Shown here piece after piece: positions 50,016 to 61,107 of a stretch of DNA of 64,000 bases. A program made the translations under genes and the position numbers. How positions within the stretch are numbered: position 1 is the first letter of the stretch; each line of letters starts with the position of its first letter. The notes beneath the pieces were generated by a model. It was not told the DNA's origin. It did no database searches and was given only the letters and a program-made list of their open reading frames with translations. The stretch is taken from positions 20,914,685-20,978,684 of the forward strand of contig CP141140.1 in NCBI GenBank assembly GCA_035235625.1, read 5' to 3'. This DNA is from Saururus chinensis. Lineage: Eukaryota; Streptophyta; Magnoliopsida; Piperales; Saururaceae.

Positions 50016-50546
50016 GGGCAGCATGATCATGCTGCCTTGAAATTTCTAATAGATTTCAAAGGGGCAACATGATCATTATGCTCTCCACTGATTTAAAAAA
50101 TGGACAACATGAACATGCTGCCCTTCATTTTCCAATTTATTTCAAAAGTGTAGCATGATCATGTTGCCCTGAAATTTCTAATAGATTTCAAAGGGGCATC
50201 ATGATCATGTTGCTCTTCATTTTTTAGTTGATTTAAAAAATGGGCAGTATGTTCATTTTCCAGTTGATTTCAAAGGTGCAGCATTATCGAAATTCATGGC
50301 AGCATGATCATGCTGCCCTGAAATTTTTAATAGATTTCAAAGGCATGTTGCCCTGAAATTTCTAATAGATTTCAAAGGGGCAGCATGATCATGCTGCTCT
50401 CTATTTTCCAGTTGATTTAAAAAATGGGCAGCATGTTCATTTTCCAGTTGATTTAAAAAATGGGTAGCATGATTGAAATTCATGGCAGCATGATCATCTG
50501 CCCTAAAATTTTTAATAAATTTCAAAGGGCAGCATGGTCATGCTAC
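50016..50546. repeat. Palindromic minisatellite with core GCAGCATGATCATGCTGC
   Basis: About fourteen intact or degraded copies of an 18-bp perfect palindrome are spaced 35-50 bp apart. Spacers are of two kinds: GAAATTTCTAATAGATTTC (itself self-complementary) and TTTTCCAGTTGATTTAAAAAATGG. Copies at 50019-50036 and 50302-50319 are exact, and others keep one arm only. It follows exon 4 of the VAMP72 pseudogene. Confidence 0.9.
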
Positions 50547-50925
50547 TAATATGTATTTACACGCGTTAATATGTATTTATTTAATATTTTTGATTAATGG
50601 GAAGTATTTTGATTTATTTTTTCTTTTCTAATATGTATTTACACGTGTTATGCGTGTTCATTCTTGCTAGTACAAATCAATTTAACAGAGCTACTTTTAA
50701 GTGATGGACTTAGTAGGACAAAATAATGCTTATACTAGGTGTTAGGACGATATAGATCTACACTGTGTTTAGCATTGCATATATTTCAAATAATTTAACT
50801 GTTTGTTTTGTTTTGACATTAATTGTATGTATGATTGTTGTTTGGTTTTCTTGATGTCAAAATTCTATTACATAAAATGTTGAAGAGCCATATCAAAGCT
50901 TTTGTTTAATCTTTTGAAACTCTAG

Positions 50926-51258
50926 GTAAAATGGCTCAAGGCTATCATGATGGCGGCTGCTAAACTTGCAACCCTGCGTCTCAGAGATTTACCTTCTGGA
51001 AATCATCAAAGAGGAATTAAGATAGATAAAAGAAATCGAGTATTTCAACTTCTTGACAAAAATGGAGATGGCAAGATAAACCTTGAGAAGCTTATGGAAG
51101 TGGTGGAAGAGCTTGGAGTTGAACGGGAAGATGCAGATGAACTTATGCAGCTTCTTGATGCAAATCAATTTAAAAATATGTTGGATGAGAAGCTGCAAAT
51201 GAACGACAGCAGTGGGCTGATTGTTGATATAGGTGTACCGGAAAGAGTTGGGCAATAA
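50926..51258 (+). pseudogene. EF-hand protein fragment
   Basis: An open stretch reads RNRVFQLLDKNGDGKINLEK, a canonical EF-hand calcium loop (D1, N3, D5, K7, E11; position 12 is K). A helix EELGVEREDADELMQLLD follows. The second loop would start at LLDAN, but the text jumps to QFKNMLDEKLQMNDSSG, so the second calcium loop appears deleted. A possible acceptor CTCTAG ends at 50925. It ends at a stop at 51256-51258. The parent protein is not identified; a plastid or mitochondrial EF-hand protein is possible. It reads as a gene fragment rather than a working gene. Confidence 0.6.
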
Positions 51259-51775
51259 GATGATTGGCGAATGATAGGTCGGTAGCTCATTGTTCATCCT
51301 TTTATTTGTTTTCGAAAAAAAAATTGTACAACCCTACCTGTATCCAAAATATTATTTTGAAAGAATAATTGTAAACACGTGTTAAGAGTCCTTGTACAGT
51401 ATTTGGGTTTACGAACTGAGAATAATTGTAATTGTTCATGTTTCGAAGCTTGCAAATGTAGTCAACTTATCTGTACCCCAGAATGTTTATTTAAGGTGAT
51501 CGTTCTGATTTTGCACTCATCTTCCTGTTCTAAACATTATAAAACAAAGCTTCATTGAGAAACTTTACTATACTACGCCGTGAAGGAGAAGACCACATGT
51601 TCATATGATTCATGGAGCATTCATACGGAAGAAATTAGTTATGTTGGCACCATGTACGTAACCATCGTTTATAGCACCAGCGCTATAGGTGAACGACATT
51701 TTTTTCTTCTTCAGTTGCTTCCTAAATTGTTCAGTTTGAACGTAAAAGAACATAATAACTTCGGCAAATCAACTA
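51259..51775. other. Spacer between gene fragments
   Basis: A mixed-composition stretch without a recognisable exon. The frame at 51580-51810 overlaps the start of the kinase fragment but its first part has no known domain. Confidence 0.4.
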
Positions 51776-51989
51776 CAAGAACGTTGATATCTTCACATAT
51801 AATAAGATGAGAGTTGCCACTAGGAACTTCAGGCTAGATCATATTTTAGGCGAGGGTGGGTTTGGTATTGTCTACAAAGGCATAATTAATGATAATGTGA
51901 GACCTCGATACAAATCTACAGAAGTTGCCATTAAAGTGTTGGATCCAGAGGGCTTCCAAGGAGACAGGGAGTGGCTGATACGCTACTAA
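51776..51989 (+). pseudogene. RLCK-type receptor-like cytoplasmic kinase exon (fragment)
   Basis: The + frame from about 51776 reads NVDIFTYNKMRVATRNFR, then the glycine loop GEGGFGIVYKG, and the catalytic lysine in VAIKVLDPEGF, ending GDREWL. This is the N-lobe start of a plant receptor-like cytoplasmic kinase (subfamily VII-like). The normal continuation (the AEVNYLG block) is missing: after WL three unrelated residues and a stop follow at 51987-51989. WL is a plausible exon end, so this looks like one captured or isolated exon. No other kinase exon is seen nearby. Confidence 0.8.
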
Positions 51990-52399
51990 CCAAATTTCAG
52001 AAGCTTTTGTAGGAAATGGAAAATCAACTCAATTGGTTGTCATTTTGTGTAGGCAGAGGTGAACTATCTTTTGACATTTAATATGTTTTCTATAATCATT
52101 ATTGATTATAGGATATAAGTTGCATCATCTATTTTAAATTATTAACCACCTCACAAACAAACAAGTTGGGGTATTTTCTCAAGGAATATGGCCATGACAT
52201 TTTATAATGTTCTTTTTTAGTGTGTTTTTTTTTCTCTAGTGTGCTATTCATGTCAGATCTTTCTTGTAAACACCTAAAAATGTTAGCAGTGTGGCATGTG
52301 GTGTGAGTTAATGCATGATATTGTTAGCTGAGGGACTTCTGAATAAATGGTTTCTGGAGATCTGAACTGATAAATATTTTTGGTTTCCTTGTCTCAGGA

Positions 52400-52465
52400 T
52401 TCCACTATATGGTGAGTTTACTTGCCAGAATGTTGTCATGGCTGAACGTTTTATTGAAGCAGGTA
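52400..52465 (+). other. Possible exon-like stretch, unidentified
   Basis: Flanked by TTGTCTCAG on the left and GCAG|GTAGCG on the right, with an open frame (GEFTCQNVVMAERFIEAG). No family is recognised. It may belong to the same lost gene as the neighbouring fragment. Confidence 0.3.
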
Positions 52466-52609
52466 GCGCATACGTATCAAGTGCAACTACTATTTCCCGG
52501 GAGTGATTAGTTCAACAGTGTTTGCAATATTTTATTAACCAAGGGAAGCCTATATGGGAAATCTTTAGTTGGATGCCTACATGCATTTGATTAGTTTGGA
52601 GAAGGGCTA

Positions 52610-52819
52610 GCAAAAAAACTAAAGAAGCCTAAAGATTCCAACCAAGGGAAGGAGCATAGAAGACCTTTTCCCATACCGAACGGTTTGCCAAAAACCCGAG
52701 AAGAGCTGGAAGAGGAGGAGAAAGCAATGATGCTGGAGTCGCCCTACACAAGACTCCTCAGAAGCAAAAGGAGGTTTCCTGCTTGATATTCTCCAACACC
52801 GGATCATGAAACCGATTGA
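52610..52819 (+). pseudogene. Unidentified acidic/basic protein fragment with internal stop
   Basis: One + frame reads AKKLKKPKDSNQG, then NGLPKTREELEEEEKAM, then YTRLLRSKRRFPA. It then hits TGA at 52784-52786 and continues in the same frame with YSPTPDHETD to a stop at 52817-52819. The TGA is in a position where a TGG codon would keep the frame. Low-complexity charged text with a conserved look suggests a real former exon. Function unknown. Confidence 0.5.
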
Positions 52820-53154
52820 TGTAGTCGATTTTCTTGTAAAGTTTTGCCAATTTAGTCTGAATATTATTATGTGTACATATTTATTTTTAGTCTTTTATCT
52901 TTATTAAAGCTTTTGAGAAGCAATAACTGTGATATGGATCCTGTTATGTAACAGTTTTATATACTAAGCGATTTAAGTACTGAACTTTAAGAAGGCTTGT
53001 TCTTTAGTTATGATTTTTAATTCAACCTGAACTTGATTCATTAATGTATGGTATAAATAGTTTGTGCTTGTTAATTGAAGTTGTGATTAGCCCTCAGGTA
53101 AAAAATAGTTATTTGTCTTTGTTGCATGCGCCCGCACCTTGAGACACATGTTAA

Positions 53155-54080
53155 TATCATAAAAGTATAAGGCATTAACCACATTAAATGTTATAAAATT
53201 TTAAAAACTTAATAAAGTATTTTCATGGGACAACATGATAGTGTTGTGGCTTAAAAAGGTAAAAAAACTCGTACAATGACAAAATTTGAAAACTCTAAAT
53301 GAATTATATTGTCTAAATTATCATAAAAATATAAGGCATTAATCACATTAAATGTTATAGAATTTTAAAAATTTAATAAAGTATTTTCATAAGACAACAT
53401 GATAGTATTGTGGCGTAAAAAGGCAAAAAAACTCGTACAAGGATAAAATTTAAAAATTCTAATTGAATTCTATTGTTTAAATTATCATAAAAGTGTAATA
53501 AATTAACCACATTAAATGTTATAGAATTTTAAAAACTTAATAAAGCATTTTCATGGGATAGCATGACAGTGTTGTGGCGTAAAAAGGCAAAAAATTCATA
53601 ATAGGATAAAATTTGAAAACTATAATTTAATTTTATTATCTAAATTATAACAAAAGTGTAAGGCATTAACCATATTAAATGTTATAGAATTTTAAAATTT
53701 TAATAAAATATTTTCATGGGACAGCATGATAGTGTTGTGGTGTAAAAAGGAAAAAATAACTCGTACAAGGACAAAATTTAAAAACTCCAATTGATTTATA
53801 TTCCCTAAATTATCATAAAAGTGTAAGGCATTAACCATATTAAATGTTATTAAATTTTTAAAATTTAATAAAATATTTTTATGGGACAGCATGATAGTGT
53901 TGTGGTGTAAAAATGCAAAAATAACTCGTACAAGGACAAAATTTGAAAACTCTAATTGATTTATATTCCCTAAATTATCATAAAAGTGTAAGGCATTAAC
54001 CATATTAAATGTTATTAAATTTTTAAAATTTAATAAAATATTTTTATGGAATAGCATGATACTGTTGTGGCGTAAAAAGA
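53155..54080 (+). repeat. 164-bp tandem array, about 5.6 units
   Basis: The landmark AGGCATTAACC recurs at 53170, 53334, (degraded at about 53498), 53661, 53826 and 53991, a period of 163-165 bp. Units include ATTAAATGTTATAGAATTTT, GGGACAGCATGATAGTGTTG, GGCGTAAAAAGGCAAAA and CTCGTACAAGGACAAAATTT. The later units (53640 on) are most alike, suggesting recent amplification at that end. The motif CAGCATGAT is shared with the palindromic minisatellite at 50016-50546. Confidence 0.92.
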
Positions 54081-54836
54081 TATTGACATTAATTAAATAA
54101 TTCAGCCCAATACAACTTTGTCCAAGTGGTTTTGGATTCAATGTCTGTGGAATTTAGGGAATATAAATTAAATTGTCACATAACAGAATCTATATCACAG
54201 TTATTGCTTCTCAAAAGCTCTAATAAAGAGAACAAAATTTTGCCTACTTCATAGTGCATACAGAAAAAGAAAAAAAAATTGTTCAAAGCTTCAACTGGTT
54301 TGCCTTCCTTATTTATTCCTATTGAAACTTATAAACTCTTTTCAAGTCCCCATGTTCCTTGTAATTCATTAAGTGGGGAAGCTTTTGTCGTATCCTCATA
54401 ATATTTGATATAGGAGCAGGAAGAGGTAGGTACAACTCCCTTTGCTGAACTGGCTTTGGAGTAGGACTTTAACACATTAGTAGTACCGTCTATAATAGGA
54501 TTGAGCAAAGTTGCCTGCAACCAATAGTTTACTTGAGTACATGGGCTAGGAATTTATAGTTGAAACGATACACTAATATAGTGAGACCATAACTCTAAGA
54601 GGGTCAGCTAAGAAGAAACTGCATACCATATAATCACTATCAACCACAACAGAATTTTATGTACAATGTTGGCACAGACATATGGATTAGCCACACATAC
54701 TGTACTTGACACGTAACATGTTCATGAAGCAAATACTAATTGTTGGTGGGACACTAAATATACACAATTCTTGCCTAGTGAAAACAGAGATAACTTAACT
54801 AAAAGTGGCATACCTCAAGTGCTCCTGAATTCGCTG
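54081..54836. other. Spacer with an open minus-strand stretch
   Basis: A minus-strand frame at 54329-54520, preceded by an acceptor-like TTGCAG, is Ser/Thr-rich and unrecognised. It could be a downstream exon of the SAP-domain fragment at 54838. The remainder shows nothing. Confidence 0.35.
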
Positions 54837-54837
54837 C

Positions 54838-54944
54838 ATACAAACTAGTTTGCTTCCTGTTATTCTAAGTTCATGCTTACGTAAATATGCTTTACAGTCC
54901 TCAAATTTTAGTGTATGAAGATCATCTTCATCTGAAAAACAGAA
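54838..54944 (-). pseudogene. SAP-domain exon (nucleic-acid-binding helix-extended-helix), fragment
   Basis: On the minus strand an exon bounded by TTTTTCAG|AT and GAG|GTATG reads DEDDLHTLKFEDCKAYLRKH, then ELRITGSKLVCMQRIQEHL. This is a typical SAP domain with the LRKxxLRxTGxKxxxxxRIxEHL pattern. SAP domains bind DNA or RNA. Both splice sites look usable and the frame is open, so it may be an exon of a larger minus-strand gene spanning about 54330-56560. No other exon of that gene could be recognised, so it may be an isolated fragment. Confidence 0.6.
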
Positions 54945-57199
54945 AATATGGCTAAAATAAAGAAAATGTTAGACAAAAAGGAGCATAAAACTTAAATGCT
55001 TTCAAAGTTCCAAGATTTAAGTAAAGTTAGACAAGGTCATGCAAATTCGCATGTTGATGACAATCAGAACAAGGCACCAAGAACTTAAATGCTTTGAAAG
55101 TTGATAAGTAAGAAGAAATGAAACTAGTTGGCACAAACTGATCCAATTAATGTGAGTTAGTTGAGCTATGATTTTTTAGGATAAATTTCTACCTAGAAAA
55201 TCTATATAGTAAAAGACTCAGATATTATTCCGTAAGGAGCGCGAAAAAAACCTTATGTCTCATTTAGATGACAATGTCGTTGCCCACAAAATAGTTTGTT
55301 AACAATGGCCTCAAGCATGTCTATCTCTTTCAAAAAATTTAGAATAAATAAATGAGTGCAATGCACTATTAATGGGGAGTACAACAGTCAGATTATACAA
55401 TGAGACGGTTACCTTCAAGGTAAAAATGAACGGCATATACTTTTCAAACACTTGTCACCATTTGTTGTGTACCGAGTTGGTACACAGCAAAATGGATAGG
55501 AATGTTGGACGAAGGGGATACAAAGGCCTACTTACAAGCACAACATGCGAGCAGAGAGGGGACCTCTTTTCACTATAGTTGCCACCAATAAGTTCAAACA
55601 CCATTAGTCTGATGTTTGAACTCTTTTCATGAAACACACACCATTCTAGTATTAGAGCAATAAAATCTATGCATTTGAATGAACTCAAACACAAGAAACT
55701 AAACAGGGTATGAAAAAAACAAAAGATATTCATTCATGTCTCATCAGAAATCAAGTTAGTAGTTGTGAATAGAACACAGCACAGGTAAAAAAAAGAATAT
55801 CAGATATCTTATCCTAATTGTCAATGGAAGAAAAAATCCTGTAATTAAGAAGAAAATGCAACTAAAATTCACAATTAATAAAGGAACCAAATCCATATTC
55901 CCTAAACCTCCCACAAGTCAACTACAAAAGTCCAGAAGTGGTTTCAACGCAGATCTCACTGAGACTAGAAAATAAAATGGGAATTGTGGCAATATGCAAG
56001 ATCCTTGGTCAAGATACAGATCTCATTGAGACTAGACAATAAAATGGGAATTGTAGCAATATGCAAGATCCTTGGTCAAGATACAGTGAAGAATTCAGGG
56101 AAAGGGATTCAAGCATTAAGCTAACGTACTTAAAAACAACAGCAAAGGAAGAATCGCAAAAGATGTGAGATGGAAAGATACTTACTAACTCATGATTGGG
56201 AATAAGATAGGAGGAGAGGAAAGATAGAGAAAAGGCCGGATCTTAGAGCTTCATCTGGAATCCTGGAGTCATCATCCACACAAGAGCTTGGCCTCCGCAA
56301 AAAATGGAAAATGAGGAGGTAAATGCAAGACCGATGTTTGCTCTGAGGAAGTCGTCGGAGGTGAGGAGGTGGGAGACGAAGTTTGGGGAAAGCCGGATCA
56401 GGAACGTGCCACAGAAATCGGAGAGGGCGGATTCCAGGGTACTCGGGTAACTGTGAAGGAGGTGGACAATCTGGCCGAGCTAGGGGGAGGGCTTTAGCTC
56501 GGAAGTGGAATGGCGCCCTCCTCCGCCTGAGTCATTCCTCTCTTCGGCCACCCAAAAGGCCGAAGAGGAGCGGCGCTTCCCTATTCAGACGAGAGGAGCA
56601 ATGTTTCCCCTTTCCCACAGGACGGGAAACATATAACAGAGAGGAGGAAAATAAAAAGAGAAGGGTAATTTAGGTATTAAAGAAAAAAAATTACATAGCT
56701 GTTGTTATCTGAAAATACAAAATTTATTATAAATGTTATTTAATTAAAATTTTACTTCTTTAAGTTATTTGAAATTAAAATAAAATTGACAACGCTATGT
56801 AAAATTTTCTCAAAAAAAACCCTAAAAAGATAGCCGCCATGCACATGTCATCCTGAACAAAAGAACAAAAAAGGTAGCAGCCTAGCGTATGTAGCAGGAG
56901 CCATCCTTTTGGATCCGGCCCCACCAAAGAAAAGTTGTCGAATTCACGGAATGCCTACGTTGAACATGGTTCGAAATTAAGGTCTGATTCATGGATGTCG
57001 CCACGACTGTGTCTCGATGCAGCAGTTCACTAGAGAAGAAATATCAAATAATTTTTTTTTTCATGACGATTTTAACATAATTTTGATGGAATTATCGCTC
57101 ATAGTCCTCTTTTAGAATTTTTTTATTTTTATTTTTATATTAATTTTACTTTTACATACATATTATATTGGTAATTTTTACTTAAAAGCTTATAATAAC
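54945..57199. other. Spacer, possible upstream part of the SAP-domain gene
   Basis: No further exon is recognised. It contains a 67-bp tandem pair (55950-56084). A GC-rich stretch (56330-56600) could be the 5' end of a minus-strand transcript. A 10-bp perfect inverted repeat CTCTTCGGCC ... GGCCGAAGAG lies at about 56540-56567. The + frame at 56383-56673 has Arg/Gly-rich chance composition. Confidence 0.4.
55950..56084 (+). repeat. 67-bp direct tandem duplication
   Basis: CAGATCTCAcTGAGACTAGA starts at 55950 and recurs at 56017 with the following AATAAAATGGGAATTGT and AATATGCAAGATCCTTGG. There are three or four differences between the two units. Confidence 0.85.
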
Positions 57200-58324
57200 C
57201 TACTCATAGAGGTGTTAAGGAGCTGAGCCAAATATTGGACTTGCTTGACTTTAACTCGAATTACTAAAGTTAAACTCGAAATTTAAATAAGCTCAAAATA
57301 TTTAGCTCGAATTCGGCTTGAATTAGAAATTCAAAGCTTAGTTCGAGGTCGAGCTCGAATTACAAATAAGATATATAAAATCTTAGTGGGCTCAAACTAA
57401 AAAAATAAAATAAGATATATATAAATCTAAAGTATATAAAGTACCACACAAACTAAGATACTTTCAATGTTAAATATTAATAAATATACTTCAATAAATA
57501 TTGCAACTACACCTCAAACATATGAATATAGTTACTAAGAAAGAAGAAAACTATCAAAAATGAGATTTAGTTACAAATCATTAGCATTACTATTTTCCTT
57601 TCTTTATGTGCATATAATCACTAAAAAAGATGTAAAAAATAGAAACCTACTTAGGCAACATTACCATCTACTTCTTCATATCTTATTTTCTTTATATACT
57701 TATAAATCACTCATAAAAAAACTATTCTTTAATCTTAATATGTCTCTAAAAAATTTCAAGTACATGTAAAAAGAGAAATATTTTGTAAGCTGAGGTTGGT
57801 CCCCGTGTTATGCTTCAATTTTTGAAAAAATATTATAATTATTCTTTTATAAATTAAGGTTGGTCCCCCTAGTGTCATACTTCTTTTAGAAGAATTTTTG
57901 GGTATATTAGTGCGATTTCATGTTGACCCTTCGTTATAAATTAATAGTTCTATTTAGTTTTTCAATTGAACTAATTTTAGTTCATTGTGTTTCTAATATA
58001 TTTTTTTAAATAATATATATCATACATATAAATTATATATTTTCATGAAATTTTTTTATGAGTTTGGGCTCACGCACATCAGCGTGAGCCAAGGCATCAT
58101 GGACCATTAGATTGAGATCCGAGAGCGCAAGGGGGCAAAACTAATATGTCTCCTAAGTTATGTGTGTTGTTGGATCAAAATCTAAGGGCACATGACGTCG
58201 GGGCTCACGCAATCGTTAGTGGGCCTCAGCTCACATAAACGGGTCTCATATATCATATATGATACATGGTATTGGTACATATATGCGATTATATGTCATT
58301 TTATATACCCTTTGTCTTTAGATT

Positions 58325-58897
58325 TGTAAGGTCCCTGATTTTTCTACGATTTTTTGGGTATTTTCCTACTGAGTATGAAAATACTCATTACCCTACCTTT
58401 TAGCCCTGTTGTACGGGAGGTTTTGTAGGTTGTGAGGAGAGCTCCTGGAGATGGATGCTCATTTCAGTGGTGGATTGATTCTTGTTGACTCAGGTATATG
58501 CTTTACTCACTGTGAGTTTATTTGTGCCACGATCCGATGTATCGGGCGAGACGAGACGTTAAGATGTTTATATATTTTGGACTTTCAGTTGGATTACACT
58601 GTGGACTGTTATGGGACTTGCACTCAGGGATGCCTAGGAGGGATTTGTATTTAAAGTCTATGATCATAGCAATTTATTCGTATGTGTGTTTTTGAGTAGC
58701 ACCTGATGATATTTACTTTGGTTGTACGATGTTTGACCATATGATGAAAATATTTAGATGGAAAATGGATGTTTAGTGTTTTAAATTATAAACATCAGGT
58801 TTTGTTTTTGTCATTTTTCCTCCAATTTACAGATGTTATATTGCAAAAATCTTTCGTGAATTTTAAGGAAAATGTGTGAAAAATCTCGGGAGTTACA
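58325..58897 (+). repeat. 5' LTR (573 bp)
   Basis: It begins TGTAAGGTCCCTGATTTTTC and ends TCTCGGGAGTTACA. The hairpin GAGTATGAAAATACTC is at 58371-58386. It is about 95 percent or more alike to the 3' LTR by eye, with one short indel near 58790-58800. Confidence 0.93.
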
Positions 58898-58899
58898 GT

Positions 58900-58912
58900 T
58901 GGTATCAAAGCC
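58900..58912 (+). other. Primer binding site, tRNA-Met type
   Basis: TGGTATCAAAGCC starts two bases after the 5' LTR end. It differs from the common plant TGGTATCAGAGC site by a single base over the shared stretch. Confidence 0.85.
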
Positions 58913-60492
58913 TAGGCAATCTGACTACAAGTCCATAACAGTCGCAAGTCTAGAGTCGTGGCATGTAAGAGTAAGTTGAGATTTGGTTTTGGAATGGGTC
59001 AAGGTGAATGTTTTTCCCTTGATTCCATTTGTTTTTGCCTTTGGGCAGAGTTGAGCCGAAGTGCCTCCGCCGCCGAGAGATTTGGTTGGTTGGATTGCAC
59101 GTTTATTGGCTAAGGAGAGCCATTGGCTGCTTTTGATTGTGTTGAGTTTCAGAAAGGTTGGCTAGCACCTTAACAGCTATTAAGAGAGCCAGAGGCTGCT
59201 GCTGTTGAATTGAGAGTACGAAGCACCTCGTTGAGGTTTTGTAAGCTCCTAATGACCAGAGAGTGGTTATGGCCACTTACGTTCTAACTAGTGAAAATCT
59301 GTCAGACGTATTCTTCCTATTTGATCAGCTTGTGACCTAGATGAAGTACATTTCTGTGACTTTCGTTGTCAAAAGGATTTGAAATCCCTTTTGCTAGAGG
59401 CTAGGGAGTTTGTAAGTGGTGGAGTTTGATACTCTTTCCACCTCCTTCAAGAGATTCGTGGTTAAGAACGATTCAATGGATGAGATTTTGAGCCTCCAAG
59501 ATTGTGGATGGCCTTTGAGGTAACTACTTCGACACTAGTGAGTGTGGTGGTTACAATTTTGAGGAAGGAAGGTGTGAGTTCGGTGTGGTTTTGAGGATTG
59601 GTTGACTGCTCAGAGAGTAGTGATAGACCATCATAAGAAACGTAATGTTGTATCCAGGGTGTTTGAAAACGGTCAGCCCTATGCTTTGGGTGAACCGTTA
59701 AGGTTAGGCGATGCGCGACTAAAATGTTGCATAGCCTTTTGGTGAGTTGTTGAGAAGTGGTCTTAGGGATTAGTCTAGAAGAGCTAGACATTGTCAGAAA
59801 TTTTTTAGACATGTTCCCTGCTAATTACTGTGTTTTCTACTGAAGAGAATGGTGGAGTTCATTGAGTTAGTGCTTTGTGCACTCTACCTCTAGGGCATCA
59901 TGCAGGATGACTTGCTAGAGTGGAACGAACTCAAGGATGAGTTGGCAGAACTTATGATTAAGACGTTTGTTTGACCAAGAGTATGATCTTGGGGGGTACA
60001 TCAGATTTGAGTCGGTGAAGAAGTAGGTTGTATCCTACGATTATGCATCGACATTGTGTGTGTAACTGAGCGACTTTTGAGAATAAGTCTCTTGCTCAGG
60101 TTGGATGACCCTTGGGAGGTCTTGTATTAACGGACATTTTGATGCACCGGCAGGTTGGGCCGAAGTAAGTGAGTTGTAGCTGCTCAAATGTGAATTGTCT
60201 GGCACTGTGCAAACAGGTTAAAGTTAGCCAGGCAAGGGCGTCAGACAGCTCAAAGCCGATAAGAGAGTTATGTGAATTGGAGGCCAAGAGATCTCCAGTT
60301 TGAGTTGCAAATCATTTCAGTCAGATCCTTTGATGGACAAGGTAAGTTGGGGATGACAAAGGTCATTTCTGTGGCAAAGATATTATGACAAGTATCATAC
60401 TCCCGAGATGGTGACTTGGGATGTTCATGCGGATATGAGAGAGATACCCCGAGGTATTTGCTATTTCAGCTGTACGTTGTAAGTTGATCGTG

Positions 60493-60529
60493 AAATTTTG
60501 GGGACGAAATTTTTCCAAGGAGTGAAGAA
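60493..60529 (+). other. Polypurine-type tract and 3' end context
   Basis: The stretch has TTTTGGGGACGAAATTTTTC followed by CAAGGAGTGAAGAA directly before the 3' LTR. GGGGACGAAATTTTT is typical of the end of Ty3/gypsy pol regions, which gives the lineage of this otherwise non-coding element. Confidence 0.8.
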
Positions 60530-61107
60530 TGTAAGGTCCCTGATTTTTCTATGATTTTCTGGGTATTTTCCTACTGAATATGAAAATACTCATTACCCTA
60601 CTTTTTAGCCCTGTTGTACAGGAGATTTTGCAGGTTGTACAGAGAGCTCCTGGAGATGGATGCTCATTTCAGTAGTGGATTGATTCCCGTTGACTCAGGT
60701 ATATGATTCACTCACTGCGAGTTTATTTGTGCCACAATCTGATGTATTGGGTGAGACGAGATGTTAAGATGTTTATATATTCTGGACTTTTTGTTGGATT
60801 ACACTGTGGACTGTTATGGGACTTGCACTCAGGGATGCCTGGGAGGGATTTGTATTTAAAGTCTATGATCATAACAATTTATTCGTACGTGTGTTTTCGA
60901 GTAGCGCCTGATGATATTTGCTTTGGTCGTACGATGTTCGACCGATGATGAAAATATTTAGATAGAAAATAGATGCTTAGTGTTTTAAATTATAAACTAT
61001 TTTATCAGGTTTTGATTTTGTCATTTTTTCTCCGATTTACAGACGTTATATTGCAAAAAAAATTTGTGAATTTTAAGGAAAATGTGTGAAAAATCTCGGG
61101 CGTTACA
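60530..61107 (+). repeat. 3' LTR (578 bp)
   Basis: It begins TGTAAGGTCCCTGATTTTTC and ends TCTCGGGCGTTACA. The hairpin is at 60576-60591 with one altered stem base (GAATAT). A five- to six-base difference near 61000 accounts for the length difference from the 5' LTR. Confidence 0.93.

Larger units (their letters stand above)
58325..61107 (+). mobile_element. Short complete LTR retrotransposon, non-autonomous (2783 bp)
   Basis: Two LTRs (58325-58897 and 60530-61107) bound a 1632-bp interior. The perfect duplication AGATT (58320-58324 and 61108-61112) flanks it. A primer binding site TGGTATCAAAGCC (58900-58912) resembles initiator tRNA-Met sites, and a polypurine-type stretch precedes the 3' LTR. 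The interior has no long frame. A decayed gag-like stretch may lie at about 59800-59970. The LTR ends match family-A LTR ends, so it belongs to the same lineage but with LTRs one-eighth as long. Confidence 0.92.

Noticed and set aside
50016-50546. CRISPR-like array because of evenly spaced palindromic repeats
   Set aside because: The setting is plant nuclear DNA, spacers are themselves repeated rather than unique, and no cas genes exist.
53692-54141. 149-codon minus frame with internal repeats of ~55 residues
   Set aside because: It is the 164-bp tandem array read in a frame that happens to stay open; repeat units are not conserved as protein.
58070-58230. Possible MITE with GGGCTCACG / CGTGAGCC words, similar words near 21480
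   Set aside because: The inverted parts are short and interleaved with the hAT-like element; no target duplication was found.
59462-59812. 116-codon minus frame inside the short LTR retrotransposon
   Set aside because: Antisense to the element, no domain; the sense strand shows only a faint decayed gag-like stretch.
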